Shown here: piece by piece, positions 48,301-59,197 of the stretch | Numbering within the stretch: the stretch's first letter is position 1 | Layout: every line of letters begins with the position of its first letter | Assembly (NCBI RefSeq): GCF_003073045.1 | Contig: NC_037601.1 | Location: forward strand, 6,417,872 to 6,481,871 | Direction of reading: 5' to 3' | Source of the DNA: Pomacea canaliculata | Taxonomy: Eukaryota; Mollusca; Gastropoda; Architaenioglossa; Ampullariidae | DNA length: 64,000 nt | The notes under the pieces: model-generated | Told to the model about the DNA's origin: nothing | Seen by the model: only the letters and a program-made list of their open reading frames with translations | The model's database searches: none | Program-made: the position numbers and the translations under genes

Positions 48301-48360
48301 GATGCTGAAACAGCAGAAGAATTGTTGTGAGGGTTAGGTTCGGCGCTTCCTTCCCTGTTG
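45341..48360. other. Intergenic region between TLR copies 1 and 2
   Basis: No exon was recognised. It contains the minus-strand repeat at 46646-46882 and short AT runs, for example an AT microsatellite near 47195-47206. The likely leader exon and promoter of TLR copy 2 should lie in its right part but are not identifiable. Confidence 0.4.
46646..46882 (-). repeat. Dispersed repeat with open frame, inverted copy left of TLR copy 2
   Basis: The minus strand encodes 78 residues including MVDLATVDQIK and HLNKQEADDF. A related sequence lies in the opposite orientation at about 52560-52790 (MADLATVDQSK ... QEADDAPLKW). Base similarity extends through the stretch, with gaps. The two copies flank TLR copy 2 as inverted repeats about 5.7 kb apart. 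The family is unknown, and with decay in both copies a functional protein is unlikely. Confidence 0.45.
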
Positions 48361-48405
48361 TCATTTTTGCTTCGCAGGCCATTGGTGTGGTGATCCTTGG
48401 TGAAC

Positions 48406-48642
48406 ATGATGCTTCCAGGAGTCCAACTGGTTGTTGTCGCCATTGTCGTGGCGTCCAGAAACGTAATATTAGTGAGAACAGACACTAACCTACTGCCACG
48501 TGGATGGGACAAGATATGTCAGTCTACATCCCTTGCTGCCAGTGACCTGAACGCATCATTTAAATGTTTCTTGAGCGAAAATGCTCCAGTCCAATGGCGG
48601 CTTGCAGATCTGCGACAGGAACTAAAAACTAATGGTTCAAAG
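48406..48642 (+). CDS. TLR copy 2, coding exon 1
   Basis: 79 codons in phase 0, after a leader joined at the TTGCTTCGCAG acceptor (48376), with donor GTATGT. It shares GWDKICQSTSL and VQWRLADLR with copy 1, but the signal region is diverged. Confidence 0.85.
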
Positions 48643-51403
48643 GTATGTAAGACCTTAACGGATTGCGATGCAAAAAGATGAGGCGACTGACAATGCATAT
48701 GTGTGGGTGTGTCAGAAGTCTGTCGAAAAATGTGTGATTCTGCTTGAAAGGGAATGTTTGCATACCAAAAACAAAATGCTTAAAAGTGATGCATATTTCG
48801 ATGACCTTAAAATAAAGTATTTAAACAGAAACATTTTGGTATAAAGCAAAAATGCGTTCACCTATAAAAAAATCTTCGAATCCAAGCATTACTATAGTGA
48901 AGCTGCTAATGCTACATATTCACCCAGGTTACTATTTTATGTTTGTCTTTTCTGGAGTTGTATTGTCAGCAAATAATTAAAAAAAAAAACCTACACATTG
49001 AAAATTACTGCATTGTCTTCCTGTAAAAACTATAGAACCCACTCCACTTTTTGGGTCAGGTGTCCTTTGAAGTGAAGTGTGAACAAGGCGCCAACATCAG
49101 TCTTCCATGGCCGATGAGGGCACCCGGTCTGGTGGAGTTGAGGGTACGGGACTGCATACTGTTGGACCAATTCGCTGATTTCCAAACGCCGGCAGAGAAA
49201 CTGAGCGACTCTCTGCGCGTGCTGGACATGCAACATTGTACATGGCTGACTGATATACAATCTTTTCTGATGTTTTACTCAAAAATGGAGAAAATGTCCA
49301 AGGAGTTTGACTGTGGCCAAGACAATTCTCTGGTTGAATATATCGCGAGGAACATCAGTAGACATTTGAGAGGTCTTTCTAAGTCACTGTCAGGCCTAGG
49401 GCTGAACAGTGGTCCTTCAAAAGATGCTGATACTGGTACGATCTTCAAAGAATTATTGGTGAAAACTGATGAGATCAACACAAAATGCTATTTCAGTAAA
49501 CTGCAAGTACTCGATGAAAGTGATAATGACAATTTCCCTAAACACCATTTTGAGATGATGGTGCCGAAGAATAAATATCCGAGTCTTCGCATCATGAACT
49601 ATCGTAACATTGGGTTACTTAGTGTCCCTGAGCAACTCAAGCAGTGGGCGAGGTTCTTTCCCAAGCTGGAGTTGATCGATCTGTCGTATAATCGAATCAA
49701 AGATCTCAACATGGAATACCCATTCCCTAGCAACGTGAGCATGACTCTGGTTCTGCATTACAACAACATTACTAAAATCTCTATGGATATTCTTAAACAT
49801 TGGGCTCAAATCCCAAGCCTTTATGTCGATATTCGTCATAACCCCATCAACTGCACCTGCGAACTTGCTAATCTTTTGAACCAGCTAAAGAACGAGACTG
49901 CGTGGGCAGGACCGGCTATGAAATATTATCTTTCCCAGGTTCCTTACCTGAGGTGTTTCAAACCCTGTCAGCTTGAGGGTAGACAGTTTGGGTCTCTCTC
50001 GTTAAATGAACTGCCTTGTCCTGTTTCTCCTGTACATCAAAATGACCTTCGCCCTGTATTAGCCGCTCTAGCAGTCACCATTGTGCTGTTGGTGCTGCTG
50101 GTGCTTGCTGTGCGCTACCGTCGCGAGGTTCGCATCCTCGTCTTCACGCGCGCCCACGTGTTGCTGCCGTGCGGCCTTCCGCTGGCGAACGTGGACGTCG
50201 GTCTGGCGGGTGGCAAAACCTACGACGCCTTCGTGGCCTACGCACACGAAGACAGTGAGTGGGTGCTGAGGGAACTGTATCACAGGCTGGAAAACTCCAG
50301 ACCAGCGTGCAAACTGTGCATCCACCAGCGAGACTTCGTGGTGGGCAAAACCATCATCGACAACATCATCGACAGCATCGCTGCTAGCAGGCACACCATC
50401 GTCGTCGTGTCACCCAATTTCGTCAAGTAAGTGATGATAAATGACAATCAAGTCCTTAAGTAATGGGAAGTGATGTTATCATGGGTCAGACAATGATGTT
50501 GGCGAGGATGATGACGACAAGGGATTAAGGTAATGACTATAGTAGTGGTCGCGTCGTCCTTTTTCAGACAACAAATAAGCGAATTATTTCTGCAAGTTCT
50601 TTCTGGCAACTGACAAGGGAGGGGATGTTGGAAAGTTGACCACAATGTAGTTATGTTTTTCAGGAGTTCTTGGGCCATGGAGGAGCTTCACCAGGCTTTT
50701 CGCCAGAGCATGGAAGAACGCAGGCGCCATCTACTTATAGTCATGCTGCAAGACGTCCAGCCGTCAAGTATGCCCGCCATGTTGAAGACATGCTGTAAAA
50801 CCTTCACTTACCTGGAAGCTAGTGATACACTGTTCTGGGACAGGTAGGTCAGAGATCGTCAAGCAAAAATGCTCTGATTTCAGTTTTATTACCAACCTGA
50901 AAGAAGACATTTCGTAATATTTTACATGCACGAGCTTGTTGCCCAAAGAGTACAGACTGATCCACCAAGTGCTGTACCCTGCCAACTGTTGTGAATGGTA
51001 ATATGTGTGGAAGTCAAAACAGAGTTAGCTACTAATGACAGATTCTAAACACATCAAACTTGCATACATTTTAATCTTTTAACTTTTTATATTTTACAGA
51101 CTTATCTATTCACTGCATGTCACAGAGAAGAAGAAAATAAAACTGGACGACAACGATGTCTACGAAGACGAGCTGAAGGATGACGGCAACAAAATGTTAG
51201 ATAATAATCCTATCGACGACGAGTTGAGATCAATATTTTTAGAGGAAATGTTAATGATTTCCAGTGATATGATGAGTAGAGGTGTCGCAGTTGCGAGTGA
51301 AGACAGGCCTCGCCCCATCAGCTCAGATGCCTTTAATACAAGCGAAGACTCGCCTCAAGCCACGAACACGGGTGTCTTTACGACAAATGAAGATGAGCTT
51401 TGA
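48406..51403 (+). CDS. Toll-like receptor, tandem copy 2 (695 aa, four coding exons)
   Basis: Joining 48406-48642, 49060-50426, 50664-50843 and 51100-51403 gives one frame with intron phases identical to copy 1. It has a hydrophobic leader (MMLPGVQLVVVAIVVASRNV). The leucine-rich ectodomain is nearly identical to copy 1 over most of exon 2, with a distinct C-terminal cap (NPINCTCELANLLNQL ... CFKPCQLEGRQFG ... LPC). A membrane span follows at about 411-430. The TIR domain has YDAFVAYAHEDSEWV (from K465), RDFVVGKTI (Arg503) and FWDR (592-595). Compared with copy 1 the TIR lacks a short Ser/Thr/Pro insertion (STPS region). The acidic cytoplasmic tail is longer and ends TTNEDEL. It looks intact and functional. 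ATGs at 48406 and 48409 are both possible starts just after the exon acceptor. Confidence 0.9.
49060..50426 (+). CDS. TLR copy 2, coding exon 2
   Basis: 1367 nt after TTTTGGGTCAG, starting VSFEVKCEQGANISLPWP, with donor GTAAGT in phase 2. It contains the ectodomain, the membrane span and the first part of the TIR. Confidence 0.9.
50664..50843 (+). CDS. TLR copy 2, coding exon 3
   Basis: 180 nt, the same length and phases as in copy 1. It encodes SSWAMEELHQAFRQSMEERR through EASDTLFWD. Confidence 0.9.
51100..51403 (+). CDS. TLR copy 2, coding exon 4 (stop)
   Basis: 304 nt after ATATTTTACAG. It encodes LIYSLHVTEKKKIKL, then an acidic tail with NPIDDELRSIFLEEM (NPIDAEFRRALFLESM in copy 1), ending TTNEDEL. 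Confidence 0.85.
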
Positions 51404-52555
51404 GCGACAAAGCCGAGAACTCAAGAGAAACATTTTGCTGACAAATATCCTCGTGAGGACAAAGCTACCAATGTCTGAAGTCATGTCTACTCATCATGTG
51501 GAAGCTACTCAGCTGTTGTTCCTTCCACCTCCCCTACATCCCCTACCCCGACGACCAGACTTATCCAGAGAAAAAACTGACGAGCCTGATCACTAATTTG
51601 TAATCTTCCTGTTGGAGACATAATTTTAATAATGTCACGCAGATTATTAGTAATCTAGGTCACATGGATGTAAACTGTCTTTAAAAGAAAGCTCTGAACA
51701 CTTCCATCACTTTCTTAACCTACTCTTCCTCTTATTAACATCAAATAATGTTTCTGTACATTGCACGAAATAATGACATACGACCATGCTTATTTGTTTA
51801 CGTCCCTTGACCTCCTTGCTGTCATTAATAGTAATGTTTGCCAAAGCAAATGAAGTTAATGAGATATTTATGTACATTTGTCTTAAATCGTAGAAGGCGT
51901 GTAACTTCACAACTTTTTGTCAATTTCCTTCATCACTGATTTTATTACTATTTTATTATAGTACTGACTGTAATATAACTAACAGCATATCCTGTAGCTG
52001 GAGGTCTGGGTTATGAAGGGTTATGTAACAACACAGGAAAGCAGACTTCAAGTCTACTTCCGGAAGGACACTCAGTTCTAAACTTGACCTTTAGCAGTTT
52101 TGTGTATTTTTCATATTATTTTATTATTCCAGATGTTTGTCGCCTGACTGATAAACCCACACTTGGAGGTTGATTTATGTTTCTCAATGTCATTTTTAAA
52201 TTCGGATAATGGGAAGTAATTAATGTCGTCTCAATTCCTTGGTCCACAGAAAACAATCATAATCCACTTGATATGAACAGTCTAAGGCAACAGTGGTTTG
52301 TTGAACAAATGTACATTTGTCACGAAAGTGTGCGAGGTGGACTTGAGTATTGTGTGACATTGGTTTCCTCGTAGTGCGAAAGGTTTTGGATTGAGAGAGC
52401 TGTCTTTTTCTAAGTCTCGTGAGCATTTGTTGTTACTTTTACTTTGTTTGCTTATATACCCGTCTCCGGTCTGCGGGAGAGTCTATACTTCTTTCTGCAG
52501 TAAGTGTCATTCACCTTAAATGAATACTCCAAGTAATTTTTGAGGGTTTGGCATT
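51404..52555 (+). other. 3' flank of TLR copy 2
   Basis: Probable 3' UTR followed by intergenic DNA. No clear AATAAA near the stop could be chosen, and no coding feature was recognised. Confidence 0.35.
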
Positions 52556-52559
52556 TTTG

Positions 52560-52800
52560 TTTGAGTTTATATAATGGCTGACCTGGCCACAGTTGATCAA
52601 AGCAAAGCAAATTTCAGTTACTCTCAGCAAGACCACCATAGGACTCTCCATGGGCTATCTCAGTCGGTTGCGAGTAGACAAGATGTCTGCCCTGCGATGT
52701 GGGGCTCTGTACTTCCGGCCAGATTTTATCTACAAATTAGCATACAGGAAGCAGATGATGCGCCATTGAAATGGAGCTGAGACTCTGTACTCCCGGCGAG
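52560..52800 (+). repeat. Dispersed repeat with open frame, inverted partner right of TLR copy 2
   Basis: It encodes MADLATVDQSK through SIQEADDAPLKW, related to the minus-strand sequence at 46646-46882. Within it a phrase CCAGATTTTATCTACAA is repeated at about 52721 and again in modified form near 52798, a local duplication. The family is not recognised. Confidence 0.45.
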
Positions 52801-54897
52801 ATTTTATCTACAATTATAATCCTTGGGGAATTATGAGGTGACACGGTGTTTGTGTTAAAGGGAAGTAACTCCATTATATGTGAAGTAGAATTAATTTGAG
52901 AAAACCTGGAGGTGAACTCTCGTTACTAGTGTCATCATCTATGCTCCTGCACGGGGTTTACGAATGAGACCCTTTTCTTCATTCTCACTCGGTGCACACA
53001 CTCGCACACCCACATTTTTAGCTTAACTACATTACAACTGTCACATTCCACTCAGTAAAACAATATCTTACAGCCCTATGGAATTTCTTAATCTAGTTCT
53101 GCTCTCGATAAGGCATCTGCTATATTTTTATTCGTACCTTGATAGGTTTTATTTCAAACGACCGTGACCTTACCTTCAGACCCCGTCACGTCAACGTAGT
53201 GTGGCCGTTCGCAAGTGACCACGTCACGTGACCTCATACCCTAACTGGCTCCTCCCACTGCTGCAGCAAGTACACACAGTTGCAGGAGGCAGATCCTGCT
53301 GGCGACATGAATAAGAGGAAGAATGCGTGGGCCTCGCATCTAAAATTATGGACCTTCTTCAAAAGCGACCTTGTGGTCTGAGAAAGAGTCGTCAACTTTG
53401 TTCTCTTCCCGCCCTCCATCTCAAATGCCCCGCATCTTGACGATAGTTTCGCTAGAGTAGGGAAAGGGAAGCATCAACTTGACCTCATTCACCTTACAGG
53501 ATACATAATTAACTCTTTTGATTACATATATACAGTAAATATGGTCTATATAGCTGGCTAGAGACTGTAAGGGGGTTAAACAAAATTGGCGAGAAAATGA
53601 AAAATTTTAAAGGATTGAAGAAGTGAAGATCTCATGGAGGGGACAACACGATTTCTTCCTTCGTCTAAGAAGGAGTGGTAGAGGGCAAGCCATACACTCA
53701 ACCCAAAGTCTGCTTGTCGAGTTCATCACCACCTAGTTGCCATCGTTGCTTGCAAGTCTGAACCAGAGGCAAGACCGTGACAGCCTTATAACGATAAGGT
53801 AATAAACATCCAACAACTCAGAAGTCATATAGTTCTGTGGTCACGATGCTCGGGAGGCTCCACACTTCAGGTGTAAAGGCACACCCTCCAACAGGTGAGC
53901 AGTTGGGAGTGTAGCATTGGACATGAGATACTGTAACGGTAAGTCGTGTTGAATGTTGTTTATCTTAAAATCCCAATAAAAAGACTTGGGTACACAAACA
54001 TCTTATAATGTGTGTGTAGAGGGTGGGACGGTTTACGAAATGCTTGTTTAGGAAATGTTTCTACAAAAGCGTATATTATATCAAAAATTAGGAACGTGTT
54101 TATATATATAGTTTAGTAATTAATATTGTGTATATGTGCGCACGTTTGAATCGCTTCCTTAAGAAAATATTCACAGAAAAGCCGACATTATATCAAAATT
54201 GGAAAGGTATTTGTGTATATAGACCTGTACATAATGCTCTCCATTCTTCTTTCCCCTTTTCGCTCCTTCAGTCTTTTAATATTTGTTTTTCAGTCTACAC
54301 TTAAACTTTGCACACGGTAATGAATACAAACTGTGCGTGTTGCATAAAATAACTATAAACTTCACTCTTATTTCTGGGGTCAGTAGCACGGTCTGAATAA
54401 TCAATCATGGAGAGTTTTAAAACTTATAAAAGAAATTAGCTGTTTGCCTACAGGGCTATAAAATAAACTGAGATTATTGACTCCTAATATACACTTCACA
54501 ATACCTTTAGACTCGCAGACTTGATAGTCAAACAAACAAATGAATTTCAGAGAAAACACTTTAAAAAAAACTAAAAAAGCACCCAAATAGTCGTTCTTTA
54601 CCAAATCACCCATAAAATGATTCTAAATCATAAATTATTTTTGTTCATGTCGCAATGCTGGTTGGGCATTCAACATTTGCGCATAAATATTATTGACAAA
54701 AGAGGGAAAAAACCTCAGGCAAACAAGACTTGAATCCGATCCATCGTGAGTTTGGAAGATAGTGTCACATGCAGCGATGAATGCATGTTTGTGATGTTAT
54801 CAGAAGTAATATGAGATGTGGAATGACTATCATTCAGCCGTGCGGATGCTGAGGTGAATGTTTTACTACTTGGTTAATGTGTTTTCTGTCTCACACT

Positions 54898-54975
54898 GTG
54901 TGCACGTGTGTGTGAGTGTGTGTACGTGTGTGTACGTGTGTGTGTGTGAGAGAGAGAGAGAGAGTGAGAGAGAGA
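54898..54975. repeat. Compound GT/GA microsatellite
   Basis: GT units with CGTGTGTGTA interruptions pass into GA units with GAGAGTGAGAGA. The matching place in block B (62166-62290) also carries GT followed by GA/GGGA sequence, so the microsatellite predates the duplication. Confidence 0.85.
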
Positions 54976-55639
54976 TTTGTCAGGTTGTGTGTCTCTGAGA
55001 GAGACCGAAAGATTGTGTGAGGTTGTGTTGTGCGCGCTATGGTACAGACAGGCAGCCAGCAATACAGACGAGCAGACAGAAAGACAGACGCTCAGTCAGT
55101 CAGACAGATGAACAGATAGGAAAATATCTCGTGTGTCTGCTAAGAGTACACACCGTGTTACGGAATACCAGCCTGTGCAAAAGGTCGGAGAGCATCGCCG
55201 CTCCCTGTGATCAAATCTCCTTCCTTGGTACAATGTCCAGTCTGTCTGCGGTAGACCTCAGATGATAAACATGATACCCGGGACCTGGGTTGAGAGGATG
55301 TGGGGTTTCAAATGTCGCTCAGTGGACAGATACATAATTTAGTCAAGGCTATTTTTTTCAAAATTCTTCATATCTGTGGGTAAGCTAGTGTTTTCGTTTT
55401 AGGAGAATATAAAATTTTTGAAACTTTAGTAATGGATACCCTGAAACAGAGACTCTTTATTAAACGATATTTATTACTTTTCGTCGACAATGAAGTGGGT
55501 ATAAGTTAAGAGAATTCTCGCCGCCTACCAGTCGCCCATGTGGTGGAGGAAGGGATGCAATGGCTGTTAAAGTGTTGTAGAAAGCTCGGCTGCAGAATAA
55601 AAAATGTCTGAAGTGCTAAACAAAGGAAGGAAAACAAAG

Positions 55640-55800
55640 GTACCTACCCACTACTGAATCCTTTAAACGTGCACTGAAAACGCACCTTTTCCTGAAACAT
55701 TACTCCTAACAACCTTTCCCATAATGCTAGTCTTTTGTCACATCCTTCCGTTTGCAATATCATGTCACTCTCAACTCTTGTTGTTATTATTTGGTTCCTT
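55640..55800 (+). mobile_element. LINE 3' end fragment inserted in block A
   Basis: The plus strand reads TTESFKRALKTHLFLKHYS and then a stop, the exact C-terminal signature of many LINE ORF2 proteins, followed by a short 3' UTR. The corresponding place in block B lacks it, so it inserted after the duplication or was lost from B. Confidence 0.6.
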
Positions 55801-55804
55801 CACG

Positions 55805-55940
55805 AACAGACGGTTTTTTTCCAGTTAACTGCTAAAACGAGGCATGAGACAAGAAAGCTTCCGGTTTAGTCACATTCTTTGTTACGGCTCGCCGAGACTA
55901 ACAGCGGATAACTGAGCAGACAGACAGCAGTCCACCTATA
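55805..55940 (-). repeat. Dispersed A-tailed repeat, copy 2
   Basis: The reverse complement matches 7565-7770: TATAGGTGGACTGCTG, then GTCTGTCTG, CCGCTGTTAGTCT, GGCGAGCC, CCGGAAGCTTT, CCTCGTTTTAGCAGTTAACT, then a short A run. This copy has the terminal part once only. It lies directly after the LINE 3' remnant. Confidence 0.55.
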
Positions 55941-56346
55941 CACGTCCTTGGTTCCTCGTCGTGTTTTCTGTATTTGATTTTATTCTTCGTTTAGTACTGT
56001 TGATTATTCTTTTATAACTCATATATATATATGTGTGTTATTTGTTTGTTTTCCTCTCCCTGGTATGATGTCCATGTTTCGTTCCTGTTCTTAACTTAGG
56101 AGTGCGAGTGTGCTCTTTACAAATTTTGCGTTTATTATTATTATTATCTGTTGACCAGCCTGACGTGGTGGTCGCGGGCAAGTGAACGCTGATTGTTAAC
56201 CGGCTTCTCGCGTTTGCCGAGGACACACCGTCCCCCTCATCAGAAGTAGCATCAGTAATCGCCATGTGAGCACACGGCACACACCAGACAACTGTTTGCA
56301 CTGTTCAGGTCACACTTTCTGGAAGTCGAAAACGTTTCTCACGCTA

Positions 56347-56595
56347 AGTGTACTACGTCATGCTGGTACACCATTCACAACATTGCCAGCCGTGAACACC
56401 AATCAGAGCGACAGTTCGAATTATTCGGACGTTGAAAGTCTGCATGTCTCGTGCTAAAGTATTAGTTTTTCAGAACCACGAGAAATTCAGAATGTCAGCG
56501 TCCGAATAATCCGAGCTGTCACCCATTCTCTCTCTCTGATTGGTGTTAACTGCTGGCAATGTTGTGAATGGTGTACTAACATGACGTAGTACACT
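56347..56595. repeat. Fold-back element, arms of about 110-120 bp
   Basis: The left arm (56347-56454) begins AGTGTACTACGTCATG. The right arm (56474-56595) is its reverse complement with some differences and ends CATGACGTAGTACACT. Only about 19 bases separate them, so the unit could fold into a long hairpin. Read inward, both arms encode similar peptides (TPFTTLPAVNTNQ then SDSSNYSDVE or GDSSDYSDAD). The element begins exactly where block A stops matching block B. Confidence 0.8.
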
Positions 56596-56799
56596 GTTAC
56601 GGAGCTTGTTGATCGCAGGTGCGAATCGTAGTAGATAATTAATTAACAGAAGGGTTTTGGAGGCTGAAATTTGCAGGTTAGTTTTATACCGCCTGTATCT
56701 ACTGATATCTGTAAAAACCGCAAACCGTTCAGGCTGGTCTTTAACGGTGGGAAAAGCGCTATGCAAATCGACGTATTATACATAATATAACTCTCTCCT

Positions 56800-56910
56800 T
56801 CGGCGTCCTTACCTCCCCTGATAAATCAGGTAACGTGGTGGGGAAGTAATACAGCTGCAGGTCTCGAACCAGTGACTTGCTGCTCCACACCCCAGCGTTA
56901 AATTAGTAAT
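56800..56910 (-). repeat. Possible tRNA-derived SINE remnant
   Basis: On the minus strand CACTGGTTCGAGACCTGCAG resembles a Pol III box B (GGTTCGAGACC), followed by sequence ending CGCCGAAGGAGAGAG. A convincing box A was not found, so it is tentative. Confidence 0.35.
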
Positions 56911-57081
56911 ACGACACAATGAAGATATTACTCATTTCCATTCATGCAAACTGCTCAATTGTTGATTCTGGAACGATATTCTTCTGGCTGAGCTCTGTTC
57001 ACATTCGATGTTGGTGACGATGTATGTTCGTTTAAGCATGCACCACGAATCTGACTCGTGGTCTTAACTGCCGACTCGGTG

Positions 57082-57126
57082 GGAGGAGGAGGAGGAGGAG
57101 GAGGAGGAAGAGGAGGAGGCGGCGGC
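57082..57126. repeat. GGA/GGC trinucleotide microsatellite
   Basis: About ten GGA units with one GAA interruption, ending in GGC units. Confidence 0.9.
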
Positions 57127-57500
57127 TGTGGGACGTCATGTCAGATAAAAATCATACCGTTCCAAAAACGGAGACCTCAGGGATTCTTTGGTCCCTAATT
57201 CGTTATGGAGGGGTTCTTCCTCATGCATATTTATATCGACACGTTTCCATCACACATCCATTCCGTTTTTCTATCTGCCTCTTTCTCTTCCCCTTTTTTT
57301 CTCTCTCTTTCTCTCCACACGCACACACAGTCAAATACATTATTTCAAACTGTCCAGAGTCCTCTACTTTTCTTACTATTTACTTTTTCTTGTGTGTTTG
57401 TTTGCTTGCTAACCTACCTTGATCCTTGCTAGCTAATCCTCTTGACAAACCGACACTAACTCTTCATGTAAGGTGGTAAAAGTATCTTAATATTTGCAGG

Positions 57501-58545
57501 TTTCTAAGGAAAAATCATGCTATACTTCCTGGTCGTTGCCGCCATCATCGTGGAGGCAAGAGACGTGACGTCGGCGACGACAGACACTAACCTGCTGCCA
57601 CCTATTATATAGTCTACAGCCATAATTAATCGTCTGTCACAGTGATTAACTTTTTGGCAATTCGATAAATCCTATAGGAATAAAAGGGTTAAAACCTGTC
57701 TACATTTGATGAAAAATTGGGAAGCCCACAGACTTTGTCTTCTGTTGTTCGAAAGAGCACATGCGGACGCAGTGTATGCGTCTGTGCTACCTATGTCCTG
57801 TCCCTGACAAACAACTCCGATCTCCTTGAGGCTCTGGTTTACAAAATAAAGATTCCGGGAAACAAAATAAGCACACGGTCCTATTTCACACCCACCCACC
57901 CACACAAAATCACACGAACAGCTAAATAACATTGGCTGCCGATAAGTTAAATAAGAATTATAAATCCTGTTCAACATACACGCTACTTAAAGAAGAGAAA
58001 AAAATATCACGTGATACAATTACAAATCACAAAGAGATAAACATTTGGAGCTTCTTTGCATAACGACCCGGAGCTGGAGGACAGACAACCTGTGATCGCG
58101 TTACTCACGCAGTGAGTGCAACCGTTGAATGTCAAGCGCGAGGTTTTACTCACTATTGTGAGGACAGGTTGCAGTGAGCACAAGAATGTTGGACACCATC
58201 GCTATGGGCTCAACGTCCTGACGTAACCCTACGGTCAACGTTGTCGCTCCGAAATCCACGCCCTTCAAATTCAAACAGAGATTTTTGTGTCTTTGTGAAA
58301 TGGAGAACTATTAAGGATGTTAACCAAAAATACCCTTCTACAGAATGTTCTCAATATAAATCATAATGCTGGTCAGATCTTCAAAGAAGTTTAGGGGAAG
58401 ATGGGTTATGCAAGTAGGTGATGAACGAGGTATCCCACAACACCACTTTGAACATGGATTTCAACAGTGAATAGGCAACGATCTTCAGCAATCTAAAGCT
58501 GACCGATCTGTCGTATAACTTCATTAATAAACTTCACTTCCAAGA
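57501..58545 (+). pseudogene. Toll-like receptor copy 3, decayed pseudogene
   Basis: After a TATTTGCAG acceptor, 57517-57612 encodes MLYFLVVAAIIVEARDVTSA, then TTDTNLLP before a stop at 57610. This is clearly the first coding exon of copies 1 and 2 (MMLYLLVVAA, TNTSLLP), cut off after NLLP. Further on, pieces of exon 2 survive in order: AAATGGAGAAC (near 58300), a GGTCAGATCTTCAAAGAAGTT phrase (near 58372), TGCAAGTA.GTGATGAA...CCACTTTGA (58408-58455) and CTGACCGATCTGTCGTATAA (near 58499), the last reading KLTDLSYNFI like the leucine-rich repeat of the intact copies. The cap, membrane and TIR regions are gone. It cannot encode a receptor. Confidence 0.8.
57613..58290. other. Non-homologous stretch inside TLR copy 3 remnant
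   Basis: Between the exon 1 remnant and the first exon 2 remnant no recognisable sequence is seen. It may be old intron plus insertions. No coding exon is supported on either strand. Confidence 0.35.
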
Positions 58546-58756
58546 ACGCGAAGTGGGAATTAGTATTGTTATTGATATTAATAGTGATGGTGTGTTGTAG
58601 TAGTAGTGTGCTTGTCTCTCCTTTGAGACGTTTATTCGCCATCAAACACATCGTGCGCAGGAATGTTATGACCACCAGGGGTCGGTAACACAGCTAATAT
58701 AACATTGGTCGTCACACCGTTACACTGATAATAAAATAGAAGCGTTACAGTGCAGG

Positions 58757-59197
58757 TTGCCATTAGCTAAACCACTGGAGTATTTTTTAAGAGCTGATAG
58801 CCCTCGGGGGAGCACCTTCGCCGTGCACCGGGCCCCTGGCAGCTCGCGTCATGACGTCATACACACGCCCCACGTCGCACGTTTGGCTGTGAACAACCTT
58901 GACCTCACCAAGGGAAACAACTTCAGACCCTGCTACGTCAACATCCTCGAGTACGGCCGTTCGCAAACCACCACGTCACGTGACGTTTGCCCCCCTGCCT
59001 GGCTCCTCCCACTGCTGCAGCAAGTACACAGCCGCGAGAGGCAGGTCCTGCTGGCGACATTAATGAGAGAGAAAGTGTGTGTGAGCCTCGTATTCAAGTC
59101 ATGGACCTTCTTACTAAAGCAGACTTTGAGTCTGAGAAAGTCGTCAGCTCTGTTCCCCTCCCGACCTCCATCTCAAACTATCCCACAATTATCTTGA
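58757..59197 (+). other. Open frame of 146 codons in block B, unknown
   Basis: A GC-rich open stretch reads, in part, FAVHRAPGSSRHDV, NNLDLTKGNNFRPCYVNIL and AWLLPLLQQVHSRERQVLLA. The matching part of block A (53160-53465) is diverged and not open in the same way. No family is recognised and no supporting splice sites stand out. It may be a former exon or chance. Confidence 0.25.

Larger units (their letters stand above)
53160..56346 (+). repeat. Segmental duplication block A (downstream of TLR copy 2)
   Basis: This block is collinear with 58900-63740. Shared anchors in order: CACGTCACGTGAC and CTCCTCCCACTGCTGCAGCA (53221-53265 / 58973-59020); CACGATTTCTTCCTTCGTCT (53648 / 59402); CTGTAACGGTAAGTCGTGTT (53932 / 60022); TTTCTGGGGTCAG (54372 / 61499); TTGAATCCGATCCATC (54731 / 61988); TTTTAGGAGAATATAAA (55399 / 62662); CCCCTCATCAGAAGTAGCAT (56234 / 63632). 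It is interrupted by a LINE remnant and a short repeat that are absent from block B. Both copies are diverged and noncoding or only fragmentarily open. Confidence 0.8.
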
